A stretch of 64,000 nucleotides of DNA from Actinomycetota bacterium (GTDB lineage Bacteria > Actinomycetota > Geothermincolia > Geothermincolales > RBG-13-55-18), in the NCBI GenBank assembly GCA_014360645.1, contig JACIXD010000011.1, forward strand, positions 1 to 64,000, read 5' to 3'. This document shows positions 41,321 to 52,046 of the stretch, piece after piece. Under the pieces are notes generated by a model, which saw only the letters and a program-made list of their open reading frames with translations, was not told the origin of the DNA and did no database searches. Within the stretch, counting starts at the first letter, position 1. The number at the start of each line of letters is the position of its first letter. The translations under genes and the position numbers were made by a program.

Positions 41321-41468
41321 GTGCCTTCCGTCCACGGCGGGCGCGTGCCCGCTGCCTCCCGCGTTAAGCTGCCTATATCATAATCAATGCGGGGGAAATG
41401 CGCATCCGCGGCACGCGGCGCCGCGGCGGCAGCGAAGGGTCGGGGCCCGGGCCCGCCGCTCCCTCTCC

Positions 41469-42851
41469 TCAGGCGTCGGGCGCGCCGCGGCGCGCCTGCG
41501 AGCGGCGCACGGCAAAGACCTCCAGGGCACGGCTCACGTCCGCCACCCCCATCACCTCCAGTCCGCGGGGTAGCCCCCGCGCTCTCTCCTTGTCGGAGAT
41601 CACCAGGGTGCGGAAACCGAGGCGTGCCGCCTCCCTGGCCCGCTCTCCGGTGCGGGACACCGGACGCACCTCACCCGTCAGGCTGACCTCCCCCACGAAA
41701 ACGGCGTCCGGGGGCAGGGTACGGTCGTAGCGCGCGGAGGCGATGGCCATGCATACCCCCAGATCGAGGGCGGGCTCGGAAACCTGGAGTCCCCCGCATA
41801 TGCCCACGTAGACGTCATGCTCAGACAGCGCCACCCTCGCCCTGCGCTCCAGCACCGCCACGTTGATGGCCAGGCGCCTCCCGTCCATGCCCGTGGAGAC
41901 GCGCTTGGGGGCGGGGGGACGCGAGGGGGCCACCAGGGCCTGCACCTCCACCAGCAGGGGACGCCTGCCCTCCATGACCACCGTCACCGCCGTTCCGGGA
42001 ACCGGACTCTCCCGCGCATCCAGGAAGAGCCGCGAGGGGTCCTCCACCTCCCGCAATCCCGTATCGGTCATCTCGAAAAGGCCCACCTCGCTCACGGACC
42101 CGAAGCGGTTCTTCGCCGCGCGCAGGACGCGCAGGGAGTCGAAACGCTCGCCCTCGAAATAGAGGACGCAGTCCACCATGTGCTCCACCAGCCTCGGCCC
42201 AGCCAGCACCCCTTCCTTGGTGACGTGGCCCACCAGGAAGCCCACGGCGCCCGTCTCCTTGGCCAGCGCCTGCATGCGCGATACGCACTCGCGCAGCTGG
42301 TTGACCCCTCCCGGGGAGGAGTCCAGGTGGGGGCAGCGCATGGTCTGGATGGAATCCACCACCATCACCTGGGGAGCTACCTCCCGGGCCGCGCTCTCCA
42401 CTGCCTCCATGTCCGTCTCGCAGAGGAGGTAGAGCTCGGGGTCGAGGGTGCCCGTACGCCGGGCACGGGAGGTTATCTGGGCGGCCGACTCCTCCCCGCT
42501 CACCAGCAACACCCTCGCTCCCCTCCCCGCAAGGGACGAGGCGGCCTGCAGGAGGAGGGTGGACTTGCCTATCCCCGGCTCCCCTCCCAGCAGCACCAGC
42601 GATTCGGGCACCGCTCCTCCCCCCAGCACCCGGTCCAGCTCGCCCATGCCCGTGAGCAGGCGTGGGCGCTCCGCCTCCACCGCCTCCATGCGCAGGAGCG
42701 CGTTCCCCCTCACCCCCGCGCCGGGCCGGAAAGAGTCCTGCCTCTCCTCCTGCATGGTGCCGAAGCTCCCGCAGGCGGGGCATCGCCCCAGCCACTGCAG
42801 CGAGCCCTCTCCGCACTCCTGACATATGAAATAGGAGCGTTCCGCTTTCAC
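41469..42851 (-). CDS. radA: DNA repair ATPase RadA
   Basis: 460 residues from GTG (GGAGG four bases upstream). C4 zinc finger (CQECGEGSLQWLGRCPAC), Walker A GEPGIGKST, Walker B VMVVDSIQT, the RadA-specific KNRFGS motif, and a Lon-like C-terminal domain. RadA drives branch migration and processes recombination intermediates. Co-directional with clpC and disA. Confidence 0.96.
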   Translation of the reverse strand: MKAERSYFICQECGEGSLQWLGRCPACGSFGTMQEERQDSFRPGAGVRGNALLRMEAVEAERPRLLTGMGELDRVLGGGAVPESLVLLGGEPGIGKSTLLLQAASSLAGRGARVLLVSGEESAAQITSRARRTGTLDPELYLLCETDMEAVESAAREVAPQVMVVDSIQTMRCPHLDSSPGGVNQLRECVSRMQALAKETGAVGFLVGHVTKEGVLAGPRLVEHMVDCVLYFEGERFDSLRVLRAAKNRFGSVSEVGLFEMTDTGLREVEDPSRLFLDARESPVPGTAVTVVMEGRRPLLVEVQALVAPSRPPAPKRVSTGMDGRRLAINVAVLERRARVALSEHDVYVGICGGLQVSEPALDLGVCMAIASARYDRTLPPDAVFVGEVSLTGEVRPVSRTGERAREAARLGFRTLVISDKERARGLPRGLEVMGVADVSRALEVFAVRRSQARRGAPDA

Positions 42852-43147
42852 CGCGCCTCCGCCTCGTCCTCCCCGGCGGCCTCCGCCACGCTGACATTAT
42901 ATCCCCGCCCGGTGTCATCTCCGGAATGAGCCGGTGGGGAGCGGGTGGGGGCAAGGCGAGGGGCCTCCGCGGAGAAGCCCATGTTTTTCCGGGAAGGGAG
43001 GATCGTATGGCCGGCAAGCGGGCGCGGGGCGGGAAAGGGGACCCGGCCGATCCCGAGGACGAAGGCGTCGCTTGAACCCCCGGCATCCCGTGGAGGGAAA
43101 AACAACGGGGAGAAGGGCAGGAACCCCTCCTCCCCGTACGATCGGTC

Positions 43148-45622
43148 CTAGGTGGTCTGGAGCAGGTCGGCGCCGCTCTCGGGGGCCTCCACCTTCTCGA
43201 AGGTGATGCGGCCCTCCTCGTCGGTGGCGATGAGGATGGTAGATCCCGGGTTGAACTCCTTGGCCAGCACCTTCTCGGAAAGCGGATCCTCGATGAGCTT
43301 CTGGATCGCCCGCCGCAGGGGCCTCGCCCCGTAAACGGGGTCGTAGCCCTCCTTCACCAGCAGCTCCTTGGCGTCGTTGGAGAGGATGATCTCAATATCC
43401 TGTTCCGCGAGCTGGTCCTTGACCCTCTTCATGAGCAGGTCCACGATCTGCTTGATCTCCTCGTGGGTCAGCTCGTGGAATACGATGACGTCGTCGATGC
43501 GGTTGAGCAGCTCCGGTCGGAAGGTCCTCTTTAACTCCGAGAGCACGCGGTCCTTCATCTTCTCGTAGTCCAGTCCACCCTCTTTCTGGGCTGTGAACCC
43601 GAGGGAGGTCCCCTTGCTGATGTCCCTGGCTCCCAGGTTGGAGGTCATGATGACGATGGTGTTGCGGAAATCCACCTTGTGGCCCTGAGAGTCCGTCAAC
43701 CTGCCGTCCTCCAGTATCTGCAGGAGCATGTTGAAGGCGTCGGGGTGGGCCTTCTCGATCTCGTCCAACAGGACCACGCTGAAGGGCTTGCGGCGTACCG
43801 CCTCCGTGAGCTGTCCGCCCTCCTCGTAGCCTACATAGCCGGGCGGCGAACCCACCAGGCGCGATACCGCGTGTTTCTCCATGTACTCGGACATGTCGAT
43901 CTGGATGAGGGCCGACTCGTCCCCGAAGAGGAACTCCGCCAGGGTGCGCGCCAGCTCCGTCTTGCCCACCCCGGAAGGCCCCAGGAAGATGAATGAGCCG
44001 CCCGGGCGCTTGGGGTCCTTGAGACCGGCGCGGGTGCGGCGGATGGAGCGCGACACCGCCACCACCGCCTCGTGCTGTCCCACCACCCTCTTGTGCAGCT
44101 CCTCCTCCATGCGCAGGAGCTTGCTCGACTCCTCCTCGGTGAGCTGGCTCACGGGGATGCCCGTCCAGGAGGAGAGGATATCGGCGATGTCGGCCTCGGT
44201 CACCTGGAGCTGGTGCGAGCCGAGGGGCATCTTCCAGTCCTCCTCGAGCTGCGCCATCTCCTCCACTATCTCCTTTTCGCGGTCCCGCAGGGCCGCGGCC
44301 TTCTCGAACTCCTGAGCCGCGATGGCCGCCTGCTTTTCCTGGCGCACCTTCTGCAGCCTTTCCTCCGTCTCCCGGAAATCGGGGGGCGCGGTCATGGCGT
44401 TTATGCGCAGCCGGGACGCGGCCTCGTCGATGAGGTCGATGGCCTTATCGGGAAGGAAGCGGTCGGATATGTACCTGCTGGCCAGCCTGGCCGCCGCCAC
44501 CAAGGCGTCGTCGGTGATGGCCACGCGGTGGTGGGCCTCGTAACGGTCCCGCAGGCCTTTGAGGATCTCGATGGTGTGCTCCACCGTCGGCTCCTCTACC
44601 ATGATGGGCTGAAAACGCCTCTCCAGGGCGGCGTCCTTCTCCAGGTGCTTGCGGTACTCGTCCAGGGTGGTGGCGCCGATGGTCTGTAGCTCGCCGCGGG
44701 CCAGCGCCGGCTTGAGAATGGAGGCGGCGTCGATGGCCCCCTCCGCCGCTCCCGCCCCCACTAGGTTGTGCAGCTCGTCGATGAAGAGGATGATGTCCCC
44801 GCGGCTGCGGATCTCCTTCACCACCTTCTTCAGGCGCTCCTCGAAATCGCCGCGGTAGCGCGAGCCGGCCACCAGGGCGCCCAGGTCCAGGGTGTAGAGC
44901 TGCTTCCCCGCCAGGATGTGGGGCACCTCGTTGTTCACGATGCGCTGGGCGAACCCCTCCACCACCGCGGTCTTGCCCACCCCGGGCTCCCCGATGAGCA
45001 CGGGATTGTTCTTGGTGCGCCGGGAGAGCACCTGCATCACCCGCTCGATCTCCTTTTCGCGCCCGATCACCGGGTCGAGCTTGTTCTGCATGGCGAGCTG
45101 GGTGAGGTTGCGGCCGAACTGGTCCAGGAGCAGGTTCCCCTGGGCGGCCGGCTCCCCCGTCTGCCCCGTCTCCTTGGTGGCGCCGGAGGCCCCCGTGAGC
45201 AGCTGCACCACCTGGTTGCGCACCCGGTCCAGGTCCGCGCCCAGCTTGGTGAGCACCTGGGCGGCGACGCCCTCCCCCTCGCGGATGAGCCCGAGGAGGA
45301 TATGTTCCGTGCCGATGTAGTTGTGCCCCAGCTGCAGGGCCTCGCGCAGGGACAGCTCCAGCACCTTTTTGGCCCTCGGCGTAAAGGGGATGTGCCCGGT
45401 GGGCGCTGTGCTGCCGCGGCCGATTATCTCCTCCACCTGGCTGCGCACCGCCTCCAGGCTGATGCCCATAGACTCCAGGGCCTTGGCCGCGACCCCTTCG
45501 CCCTCCTGGATCAGCCCCAGGAGCAGGTGCTCGGTGCCGATATAATTATGGTTGAGCATGCGGGCTTCTTCCTGCGCCAGGACCACCACCCGTCGCGCCC
45601 GGTCTGAAAACCTCTGAAACAC
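43148..45622 (-). CDS. clpC: ClpC AAA+ chaperone/protease subunit
   Basis: 824 residues from GTG preceded by GGAGG. Two Clp-N repeats ([32 protein letters not shown]), D1 Walker A GEPGVGKT, an M-domain with a UVR-like [18 protein letters not shown]2 Walker A GPSGVGKT, and the ClpP-docking-type loop region. It unfolds substrates for ClpP. Unlike Firmicutes, no ctsR, mcsA or mcsB precedes it; the next gene upstream is lysS. Confidence 0.96.
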   Translation of the reverse strand: MFQRFSDRARRVVVLAQEEARMLNHNYIGTEHLLLGLIQEGEGVAAKALESMGISLEAVRSQVEEIIGRGSTAPTGHIPFTPRAKKVLELSLREALQLGHNYIGTEHILLGLIREGEGVAAQVLTKLGADLDRVRNQVVQLLTGASGATKETGQTGEPAAQGNLLLDQFGRNLTQLAMQNKLDPVIGREKEIERVMQVLSRRTKNNPVLIGEPGVGKTAVVEGFAQRIVNNEVPHILAGKQLYTLDLGALVAGSRYRGDFEERLKKVVKEIRSRGDIILFIDELHNLVGAGAAEGAIDAASILKPALARGELQTIGATTLDEYRKHLEKDAALERRFQPIMVEEPTVEHTIEILKGLRDRYEAHHRVAITDDALVAAARLASRYISDRFLPDKAIDLIDEAASRLRINAMTAPPDFRETEERLQKVRQEKQAAIAAQEFEKAAALRDREKEIVEEMAQLEEDWKMPLGSHQLQVTEADIADILSSWTGIPVSQLTEEESSKLLRMEEELHKRVVGQHEAVVAVSRSIRRTRAGLKDPKRPGGSFIFLGPSGVGKTELARTLAEFLFGDESALIQIDMSEYMEKHAVSRLVGSPPGYVGYEEGGQLTEAVRRKPFSVVLLDEIEKAHPDAFNMLLQILEDGRLTDSQGHKVDFRNTIVIMTSNLGARDISKGTSLGFTAQKEGGLDYEKMKDRVLSELKRTFRPELLNRIDDVIVFHELTHEEIKQIVDLLMKRVKDQLAEQDIEIILSNDAKELLVKEGYDPVYGARPLRRAIQKLIEDPLSEKVLAKEFNPGSTILIATDEEGRITFEKVEAPESGADLLQTT

Positions 45623-46173
45623 TTCATCTACCTCCGTTTATGGTTCGCGCCTTTCGTTTCGCGCGGTATATTCTTCACTCACCACTGTTTATTATCACAC
45701 TTACTGCGTCCTTCTATCACCCGTCTTTCAATGGTCCTCGTCCACACCTCTATCATAAGGTCTTGTCATCCTAATTAGTATCCCTTTAGACGAACCTTCG
45801 CCATGCGTTCCGTCATCTCCTTCGCCGTCGCCCTCGCAGGCCGCTACCCGGAGCGCGGCGACCGGCGTTTCAGGCTGCCCACCTTCCGGCTCAACCCTGT
45901 TCTCTCTATCCCTCTATACGCTTTTCGATGATATCCGTTTCCATATATCAGTCGTCATCACCCATAGGCATCTTGACCAACCCCCCAAGCGGGGTCTTTC
46001 CGGGCCTTGAGCGGCGCTTTTCGGCCGCCGGCGGCTCGCTCCCCTCGGGCTTCCAGGCATAAGCGGGGGAAGAGCTCGTTGCGCCTGCATGGGGCCGCGC
46101 ATCCTCCATCCTCGGGCCTACGGGCACAGGTGGGAAGAAAAGCCCCCATAGCTCACCCGGCGCTTGAGCACCC
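45623..46173. other. clpC upstream region with degenerate copies of the lysS 3' end
   Basis: No gene is supported. The half near 45700 is AT-rich and should hold the clpC promoter. The half near lysS (46042-46173) contains two degraded repeats of the lysS terminal sequence (starting near 46110 and 46042, spaced 61-68 bases), each with CTTCCC...CCCGAGG on the minus strand. Confidence 0.5.
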
Positions 46174-47685
46174 TCAGGTCTCCGGGCGCAGGTGGGGGAA
46201 GAGGATGACCTCCCGGATGGAATGGGAGTCGGTGAGGAGCATGACCAGGCGGTCGATGCCCAGGCCGAGGCCGCCCGTGGGGGGCATGCCGTATTCCAGG
46301 GCGCGCAGGTAATCGTAGTCCACGACGTGGGCCTCTTCGTCTCCACGCTCCCTCTGCCGCGCCTGCTCCTCGAAGCGTTCGCGCTGGTCAAGCGGGTCGA
46401 TGAGCTCGGAAAAGGCATTGGCGATCTCCCGCCCCGCCACGATGAGCTCGAACCTCTCGGTGAGATGGGGGTCGTCGCGGTGGGCGCGCGCCAGGGGCGA
46501 TACCTCGCGCGGGTAGTCCATGACCAGGGTGGGCTCCCAGATCTCGGGCTCCACCAGCTTCTCGAAGAGCTCGGTGGCGATCTTCCCCGGACCCCATCCC
46601 TCCTCCAGCGGCACCTCGTGCGCCGCGGCGAGGGCCCTCAGCTCCTCCACCGCCGTCGCGGAGGTGATCTCCCTCCCCACCGCCTCGCTCACCGCCTGCA
46701 GGAGGGTCACCCTGCGCCAGGGAGGGGTGAGATCGAGGTCTCTACCCTGGTAGGGGAAGACGAGGGTACCCCTGACCTCGCCCACCACCGTGGACAGCAT
46801 CTCCTCCAGGAAGTCCATGAGCGCCAGGTAATCCACGTAGGCCCAGTAGAACTCGAGCATGGTGAACTCGGGATTGTGCTTGTAGGAGATGCCCTCGTTA
46901 CGGAAGTTGCGGTTTATCTCATAGACCCTCTCCAGCCCCCCCACCACGCAGCGCTTGAGGTAGAGCTCGGGCGCGATGCGCAGGTAGAGGTTCTGACCCA
47001 GGGCCTGGTGATAGGTGACGAAGGGGCGCGCGGTGGCGCCGCCCGGGATGGGCTGGAGCATGGGCGTCTCCACCTCGATGAAGCCCCGCCCGTCGAGGAA
47101 ACGCCGCAGAGCCTGGACGGTCCTCACCCTCACCAGCAGGTTTTGCCTGACCCGGGGGTTGACCAGCATGTCCAGGTAACGTTGGCGGTAGCGCAGCTCC
47201 ACATCCTTGAGGCCGTGCCATTTCTCGGGCAGGGGTCGCAGGCTCTTGGAGAGCAGGATGAAACGCGTGACCCGCAGGGTGAGCTCGCCGCGCCTTGAGC
47301 GGAAGACCTCGCCCTCCACCCCCACGATGTCGCCTATATCCAGCTCCTGGAAAAGGACGTACCCCTCCTCCCCCAGCGAGTCCAGGGAGGCCAGGAGCTG
47401 AAGCCTTCCGGCGCCGTCCTCGAGATCCGCGAAGCACGCCTTGCCGTGCCTCCTCAACGCCATGAGCCTCCCCGCCAGGGCGGCACGGTACCCGCTCTCT
47501 TCGCCGTCGGCTAGAGCCGGGAAGCGTTCCCTGATCTCCGAGGTGAGGTCGCTGCGCTCGAAACCCAGGGCGTAGGGCTCCACGCCGCGTTCCCGCCACG
47601 CCACCAGCTTCTCCAGGCGTCCCTTAACCAGGTCGCTTTCCCCCGCGAAGGCGGAAAGGGCATCCTCGTCTCGCATCGAGCTCAT
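46174..47685 (-). CDS. lysS: Lysyl-tRNA synthetase, class II
   Basis: About 503 residues from ATG 47685 (AGAGGAAC upstream). The OB-fold anticodon domain comes first (AGRLMALRRHGKACFADLED). Class II motif 1 is RGFIEVETPMLQPIPGGATARPF, motif 2 is YEINRNFRNEGIS, and motif 3 is PPTGGLGLGIDRLVMLL. It charges tRNA-Lys. Codirectional with greA, 110 bases downstream of it. Confidence 0.96.
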   Translation of the reverse strand: MSSMRDEDALSAFAGESDLVKGRLEKLVAWRERGVEPYALGFERSDLTSEIRERFPALADGEESGYRAALAGRLMALRRHGKACFADLEDGAGRLQLLASLDSLGEEGYVLFQELDIGDIVGVEGEVFRSRRGELTLRVTRFILLSKSLRPLPEKWHGLKDVELRYRQRYLDMLVNPRVRQNLLVRVRTVQALRRFLDGRGFIEVETPMLQPIPGGATARPFVTYHQALGQNLYLRIAPELYLKRCVVGGLERVYEINRNFRNEGISYKHNPEFTMLEFYWAYVDYLALMDFLEEMLSTVVGEVRGTLVFPYQGRDLDLTPPWRRVTLLQAVSEAVGREITSATAVEELRALAAAHEVPLEEGWGPGKIATELFEKLVEPEIWEPTLVMDYPREVSPLARAHRDDPHLTERFELIVAGREIANAFSELIDPLDQRERFEEQARQRERGDEEAHVVDYDYLRALEYGMPPTGGLGLGIDRLVMLLTDSHSIREVILFPHLRPET

Positions 47686-47795
47686 GTTCCTCTGTTTTTC
47701 CTTCACGGCGCTGCGCCAACGGACCGACCATGTGCGCCGGGGAGAGCGCCCACTGCATGCGGGGAGAGCGGCGCTGCCGGGGCCCGTCCCGCCGC

Positions 47796-48326
47796 TCAGC
47801 GTTCGATCTGCAGGATACGGTACTTGAGCACTCCCGAGGGGACCTGCACGTCCACGATCTCGCCCGCCCTGCGGCCCAGGATGGCCTTGCCCACGGGGGA
47901 CTGGTCGGAGATGCATCCCCGGTCTCCACGCGCCTCGGCCGCGCTCACCAGGCGCAGGCGCATCTCCTCTTTTCTCTCCACGTCCTCCAGGAGCACCGAT
48001 GACCCTATGGTCACCTCGTTGAGGTCGATCTCCTCGTCCTTGATCACCCGGGCGTTGTCGAGGATGTTCTCGATCTCCATGATGCGGCCGTGCACGAAGG
48101 CCTGCTCGTGCTTGGCGTCATCGTACTCGGAGTTCTCCATGATGTCCCCGAACGCCCTCGCCTGCTCGATGCGCTTCGCGACCTCCCAGCGCTTGACGTT
48201 CTTGAGGTAATCCAGCTCCTCCTGGAGCTTGCGGTAGCCCTGCTCGGTGAGCACCACGTCGTCTGCCCTCTCCTCGCGGTACTCACCTATGGTCGGCTGG
48301 TAGTCGTAATCGTCCATGTCCGCCAT
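47796..48326 (-). CDS. greA: Transcript cleavage factor GreA
   Basis: About 176 residues. Coiled-coil N-domain (LTEQGYRKLQEELDYLKNV; ARAFGDIMENSEYDDAK with the catalytic acidic tip) and a FKBP-like C-domain ending ISDQSPVGKAILGRRAGE. It rescues backtracked RNA polymerase. A ~25-residue acidic/Tyr-rich N-terminal extension (DDYDYQPTIGEY) precedes the usual start, as in some actinobacteria. ATG 48326 has GAGGAAG upstream. Confidence 0.93.
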   Translation of the reverse strand: MADMDDYDYQPTIGEYREERADDVVLTEQGYRKLQEELDYLKNVKRWEVAKRIEQARAFGDIMENSEYDDAKHEQAFVHGRIMEIENILDNARVIKDEEIDLNEVTIGSSVLLEDVERKEEMRLRLVSAAEARGDRGCISDQSPVGKAILGRRAGEIVDVQVPSGVLKYRILQIER

Positions 48327-48332
48327 CTTCAC

Positions 48333-48771
48333 TTCCTCGTATCGGCCTCGCGCGCGTACACCTGTTCGCGTTTCCCGGGGTTACAAAGAGCTATTATATG
48401 CCAGCCCTCACCCTGCGTCAAAGACGGTGGGGGACGGGTAGGGTCTCGGCGTGCAGGCCTCCCATCTCCCGCCAACCGAGGATGGGGAAGGAACGTGACG
48501 AGGAGCCGGGGTCGCCGATTCCCCGCGCCGGAGACCGGGGACCGGGTCCGAAGGCGTCCGCTCGCAGATGGACTTCCCGCTACCGCCCCACCCGGCAGAC
48601 ATGGGATACGCGCCGCATCCGCACCCGCGCCTGCCACGGCCAGCCATTTCTTACCATCCCTTCGGGGTATCGCTCCAATCCCCGTCGCACGGGTGCGCTT
48701 GCGGCCATCGGGTCCGAGCTAATAACTTCGAGTCCGCCAAGACCGCGCAAGAGAACGACGGGAGGTCGCCC
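48333..48771. other. Divergent intergenic region greA / ferredoxin-nitroreductase
   Basis: 439 GC-rich bases with no supportable gene. It must contain the promoters of both divergent genes. Confidence 0.45.
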
Positions 48772-49623
48772 ATGATCGAGATCGACAGGGAAAGGTGCAG
48801 CGGGTGCAACCTCTGCGCTTCCGTGTGCATCGGTGGCCCCATATACGACGGCCCGGAGATCAGGAGCGGCGGCCGTACCCTGTGCGTGGAATGCGGCCAC
48901 TGTTATGCGATCTGTCCCGAAGAGGCCGTAAGACTCACCGGCTTTGGGGATCTCCTGCCCCACGCGCTCCCGGAGAAACCTCCCGTGGACGGGCCTGCCA
49001 TGATGTCTCTGCTGCGGGGCAGGCGCAGCGGAAGGATGTACCGGGAGGAGCCCGTCTCGCGCGAGCACGTCCGGGAGATGATCGAGGCGGCATCGCTGGC
49101 GCCCTCGGCGCACAACAGCCACCTGACCAGAGCATACGTATGTTATGACGAGGAGGTCATGGCGCGTATCCGCGACCGCGCCATCCGTTATTACCGCAGG
49201 TTGGTACGTTTCTTCGAGCTGCCGGGTTTCCCTTTTGTCTGGAAGCTCCTGGGCCTGGATCCCGAGGAGTTGGAGGTGCTCGAGCATGCGTTCAGGTCCC
49301 TGTGGCAATCGGACAAGAACGACGATATCCTTCTTTACGGCACCAGGACCCTGCTGACCTTCACCGCCCCCAGGCGCAACGCCATGGCCCTCGGCGATGC
49401 CTGGATCGCAGCCCAGAACGCCGTGATCTATGCCGAAGCGATCGGGGTGGCCACGTGTTACAACGGCTTCCTGATCCACGCCGCAAACCACGATAGGGAG
49501 CTGCGCATGCTTCTGGGCGCGGGTAAGGGGGAGAAGGTGGTCGCGGTGCTCAACCTGGGATACCCGCGACGCCGCTTCCGGCGAGCGGCGCCGCGAAGGA
49601 TCATGGACACCGCCTGGAGGTAG
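48772..49623 (+). CDS. Ferredoxin–nitroreductase fusion protein
   Basis: 283 residues; ATG after GGGAGG. Two [4Fe-4S] motifs at the N-terminus (CSGCNLCASVC, about residues 9-19, and CVECGHCYAIC, about 42-52). A flavin nitroreductase domain follows (RRSGRMYREEPVSREH, then SLAPSAHNSHLTRAY, later IGVATCYNGF). The ferredoxin part would deliver electrons to the FMN domain. Natural substrate unknown; such fusions are common in anaerobes. This supports an anaerobic or facultative lifestyle. Confidence 0.92.
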   Translation: MIEIDRERCSGCNLCASVCIGGPIYDGPEIRSGGRTLCVECGHCYAICPEEAVRLTGFGDLLPHALPEKPPVDGPAMMSLLRGRRSGRMYREEPVSREHVREMIEAASLAPSAHNSHLTRAYVCYDEEVMARIRDRAIRYYRRLVRFFELPGFPFVWKLLGLDPEELEVLEHAFRSLWQSDKNDDILLYGTRTLLTFTAPRRNAMALGDAWIAAQNAVIYAEAIGVATCYNGFLIHAANHDRELRMLLGAGKGEKVVAVLNLGYPRRRFRRAAPRRIMDTAWR

Positions 49624-49947
49624 GGGAGCTCGCAGCACCCTGGGCGAGGGCCGGATCTGGTGCGGCCCCGACCCCGTAAGACCGCCCCCCACGTCCCCTG
49701 TCGCGCGCCGCGGCCGGAGGAGTCCTATCCCCGGGCGGAAACGCCCGGCGCCGGCAAGGAGCAGCCTTCCCCCGCGGCCCGCCGGGGACGCGTACGACCG
49801 CTTGAAGGCCGTGGTCCGGCTGCGGATCTCTCGAGCCCATGGCCGCTCTCGGCGATACCCCGCCCCGCTTTCCGAACAGGCAGCAGGAGGTGTGGGTATA
49901 ATGGAACGCGACGGGATTCCGCGGCAAACGGAGAAGGGAGGTCCAAG

Positions 49948-52041
49948 CTGCTCGAGTATCTCTTCAAGCCGTCCGCGGTGGCGGTGATCGGGGCCTCGGA
50001 AAAGCCGGGCAAGGTGGGCCGGGTGGTGCTGGAGAACATCCTCCGTTCCGGCTACGCGGGCAAGGTCTTCCCCGTCAACCCGGGAAGTGAAAAGATCATG
50101 GGTCTCCCCTGTTATCCCTCGGTTTCCGAGCTCCCGGAGACGCCGGAGCTGGCGGTCATCATCGTGCCCGCTCCGGCGGTAACGGCGGTGGTGGAGGAAT
50201 GCGGAGCGCGGGGGGTCAGGGGCACGGTGATCATCTCCGCGGGCTTCAAGGAATCCGGGCGCGAGGGATACCGGAGAGAGAAGGAGCTGCGCGAGACCGC
50301 GTCCCGGTACGGCATCCGCGTCCTGGGACCCAACTGCCTGGGGCTGGCCGATACCTTCACCCCCCTCAACGCCACCTTTGCCGCCCGCGCTCCCCGACCC
50401 GGAAAGGTGGCCTTCATGTCCCAGTCCGGCGCCCTGTGCACCGCGGTGCTGGGATGGTCGGAGGAAAACCACCTCGGCTTCTCGCGTTTCATCAGCCTGG
50501 GCAACAAGATGGACCTGGACGAGAGCGATATGCTGGAGGTCCTGGAAAATGATGGCAATACCACGGTCATCGCCGCCTACCTGGAGGGGATTGCGGACGG
50601 AAAGCGCTTCCTTGAGGTAGCCTCCCGCGTGACCCGTTCCAAGCCGGTGGTGGTCTTCAAGGCGGGCGTGACCCAGGCGGGGGCCAAGGCGGTGTCCTCG
50701 CATACCGGGACCCTTGCGGGTTCGGATAACGCCTACGCCGCCGCCTTCCGCCGCTGCGGCGTGCTGCGCGCCGGCACGGTGGAGGAGCTCTTCGGGCTGG
50801 CGCGCGGGCTCTCCACCCAACCCTGCCCGCGCGGGGCGCGTGTGGCGGTGGTCACCAACGCCGGCGGTCCCGGCATCATCACCTCCGATGCCCTGGAGCG
50901 CGGGGGACTCGCCCTGGCCAGCCTGGAGGAAAAGACCGCCAGCAGGTTGCGGGAAGGCCTTCCCGAGGCGGCCAGCGTCCATAACCCCGTGGACGTGTTG
51001 GGCGACGCGGGAGAGGACCGCTACCGCCTGGCGGTCGAGAGCGTGCTCGCGGACCCCGGGGTCGACGCCCTGCTGGTGATCCTCACCCCCCAGGCCATGA
51101 CCAGACCCGCCGAGACCGCGGCGGCGGTGGCGCAGTGCGCCCGCGGGAGCGAGAAGACGGTGCTGGCGGTGTTCATGGGCGGCGACGAGGTAGGGGAGGC
51201 GGAGAGGATCCTCCGGGAAGCGGGGATACCTAATTACCAGTTTCCGGAAGATGCCGTACAGACCATGCTCCGCATGAAGGAATACGCCGACCACCTCTCG
51301 CGCCGGGCCGATACGCAGGTGCGTTTCGAGGTCGACCGGGGCCGCGTCATGGAGGTGTTCGAAGCCGTGCGCCGCCAGGGGCGCAACGAGCTCATCGAGG
51401 TGGAGGCGCGGGAGGCGCTGGCCGCCTACGGCCTCCCCGTGGCACGCACCGCCCTCGCCACCAACCTCGAGGAATGCATCAGGGCGGCGCGGGAGATGGG
51501 TTACCCGGTGGTGGTGAAGATCGCCTCCCCCCAGATCCTGCACAAGACCGACGTGGGCGGCGTGGTGGTGGGGATAGCCAACACCGACGACCTGGTGAGC
51601 GCCTACGAGAAGGTCACCTCCAACGCGCGCAAGTTCTTCCCCGGCGCGGAGATCTGGGGGGTGCTGGTGCAGGAGATGCTGCCCCCCTCGCACGAGCTCA
51701 TCCTGGGCATGAACCGCGACGCCCAGTTCGGCCCCCTGCTCATGGTGGGCCTGGGAGGGATCTACGTGGAGGTGCTGAAGGACGTCAGTTTTCGCCTCGC
51801 TCCCGTGAGCGAGCGTGAGGCGGGAGAGATGCTGCGCGAGCTGAAGAGCTACTGGCTGCTGCGCGGGGCGCGCGGCGAGCCCCCGGCGGACATCGAGGCC
51901 GCCGAGGAATGCATCCTGCGTGTCTCGCAGCTGGTCACCGATTTCGAGGATATCGCAGAGCTGGATATCAACCCCCTGCGGGTACTGAAGAGCGGAAAGG
52001 GCTGCCTGGCAGCCGATGCCAGGATCGTCTTAAGGGAGTGA
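49948..52041 (+). CDS. ADP-forming acyl-CoA synthetase (fused alpha-beta)
   Basis: About 697 residues. CoA-binding domain (VAVIGASEKPGKVGR), succinyl-CoA-ligase-like domains with the phospho-His motif (SHTGTLAGSDNAY), then an ATP-grasp C-terminal part (YPVVVKIASPQILHKTDVGGV). It makes ATP from acyl-CoA, ADP and phosphate during acetogenic or amino-acid fermentation. There is no ATG/GTG/TTG near the conserved start in frame. A CTG at 49948 follows GGGAGG at six bases, so a CTG start is the best reading. Four bases upstream of the DRTGG partner gene. Confidence 0.9.
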   Translation: MLEYLFKPSAVAVIGASEKPGKVGRVVLENILRSGYAGKVFPVNPGSEKIMGLPCYPSVSELPETPELAVIIVPAPAVTAVVEECGARGVRGTVIISAGFKESGREGYRREKELRETASRYGIRVLGPNCLGLADTFTPLNATFAARAPRPGKVAFMSQSGALCTAVLGWSEENHLGFSRFISLGNKMDLDESDMLEVLENDGNTTVIAAYLEGIADGKRFLEVASRVTRSKPVVVFKAGVTQAGAKAVSSHTGTLAGSDNAYAAAFRRCGVLRAGTVEELFGLARGLSTQPCPRGARVAVVTNAGGPGIITSDALERGGLALASLEEKTASRLREGLPEAASVHNPVDVLGDAGEDRYRLAVESVLADPGVDALLVILTPQAMTRPAETAAAVAQCARGSEKTVLAVFMGGDEVGEAERILREAGIPNYQFPEDAVQTMLRMKEYADHLSRRADTQVRFEVDRGRVMEVFEAVRRQGRNELIEVEAREALAAYGLPVARTALATNLEECIRAAREMGYPVVVKIASPQILHKTDVGGVVVGIANTDDLVSAYEKVTSNARKFFPGAEIWGVLVQEMLPPSHELILGMNRDAQFGPLLMVGLGGIYVEVLKDVSFRLAPVSEREAGEMLRELKSYWLLRGARGEPPADIEAAEECILRVSQLVTDFEDIAELDINPLRVLKSGKGCLAADARIVLRE

Positions 52042-52046
52042 GGAGC

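Noticed and set aside
45623-45800. CtsR or HrcA/CIRCE control of clpC
   Set aside because: I found no CIRCE inverted repeat or tandem CtsR heptads in the clpC leader.
48580-51693. A 1037-codon open frame on the minus strand
   Set aside because: It lies antisense to the ferredoxin-nitroreductase and acyl-CoA synthetase genes, whose motifs are unmistakable. Long antisense frames are expected in GC-rich DNA.
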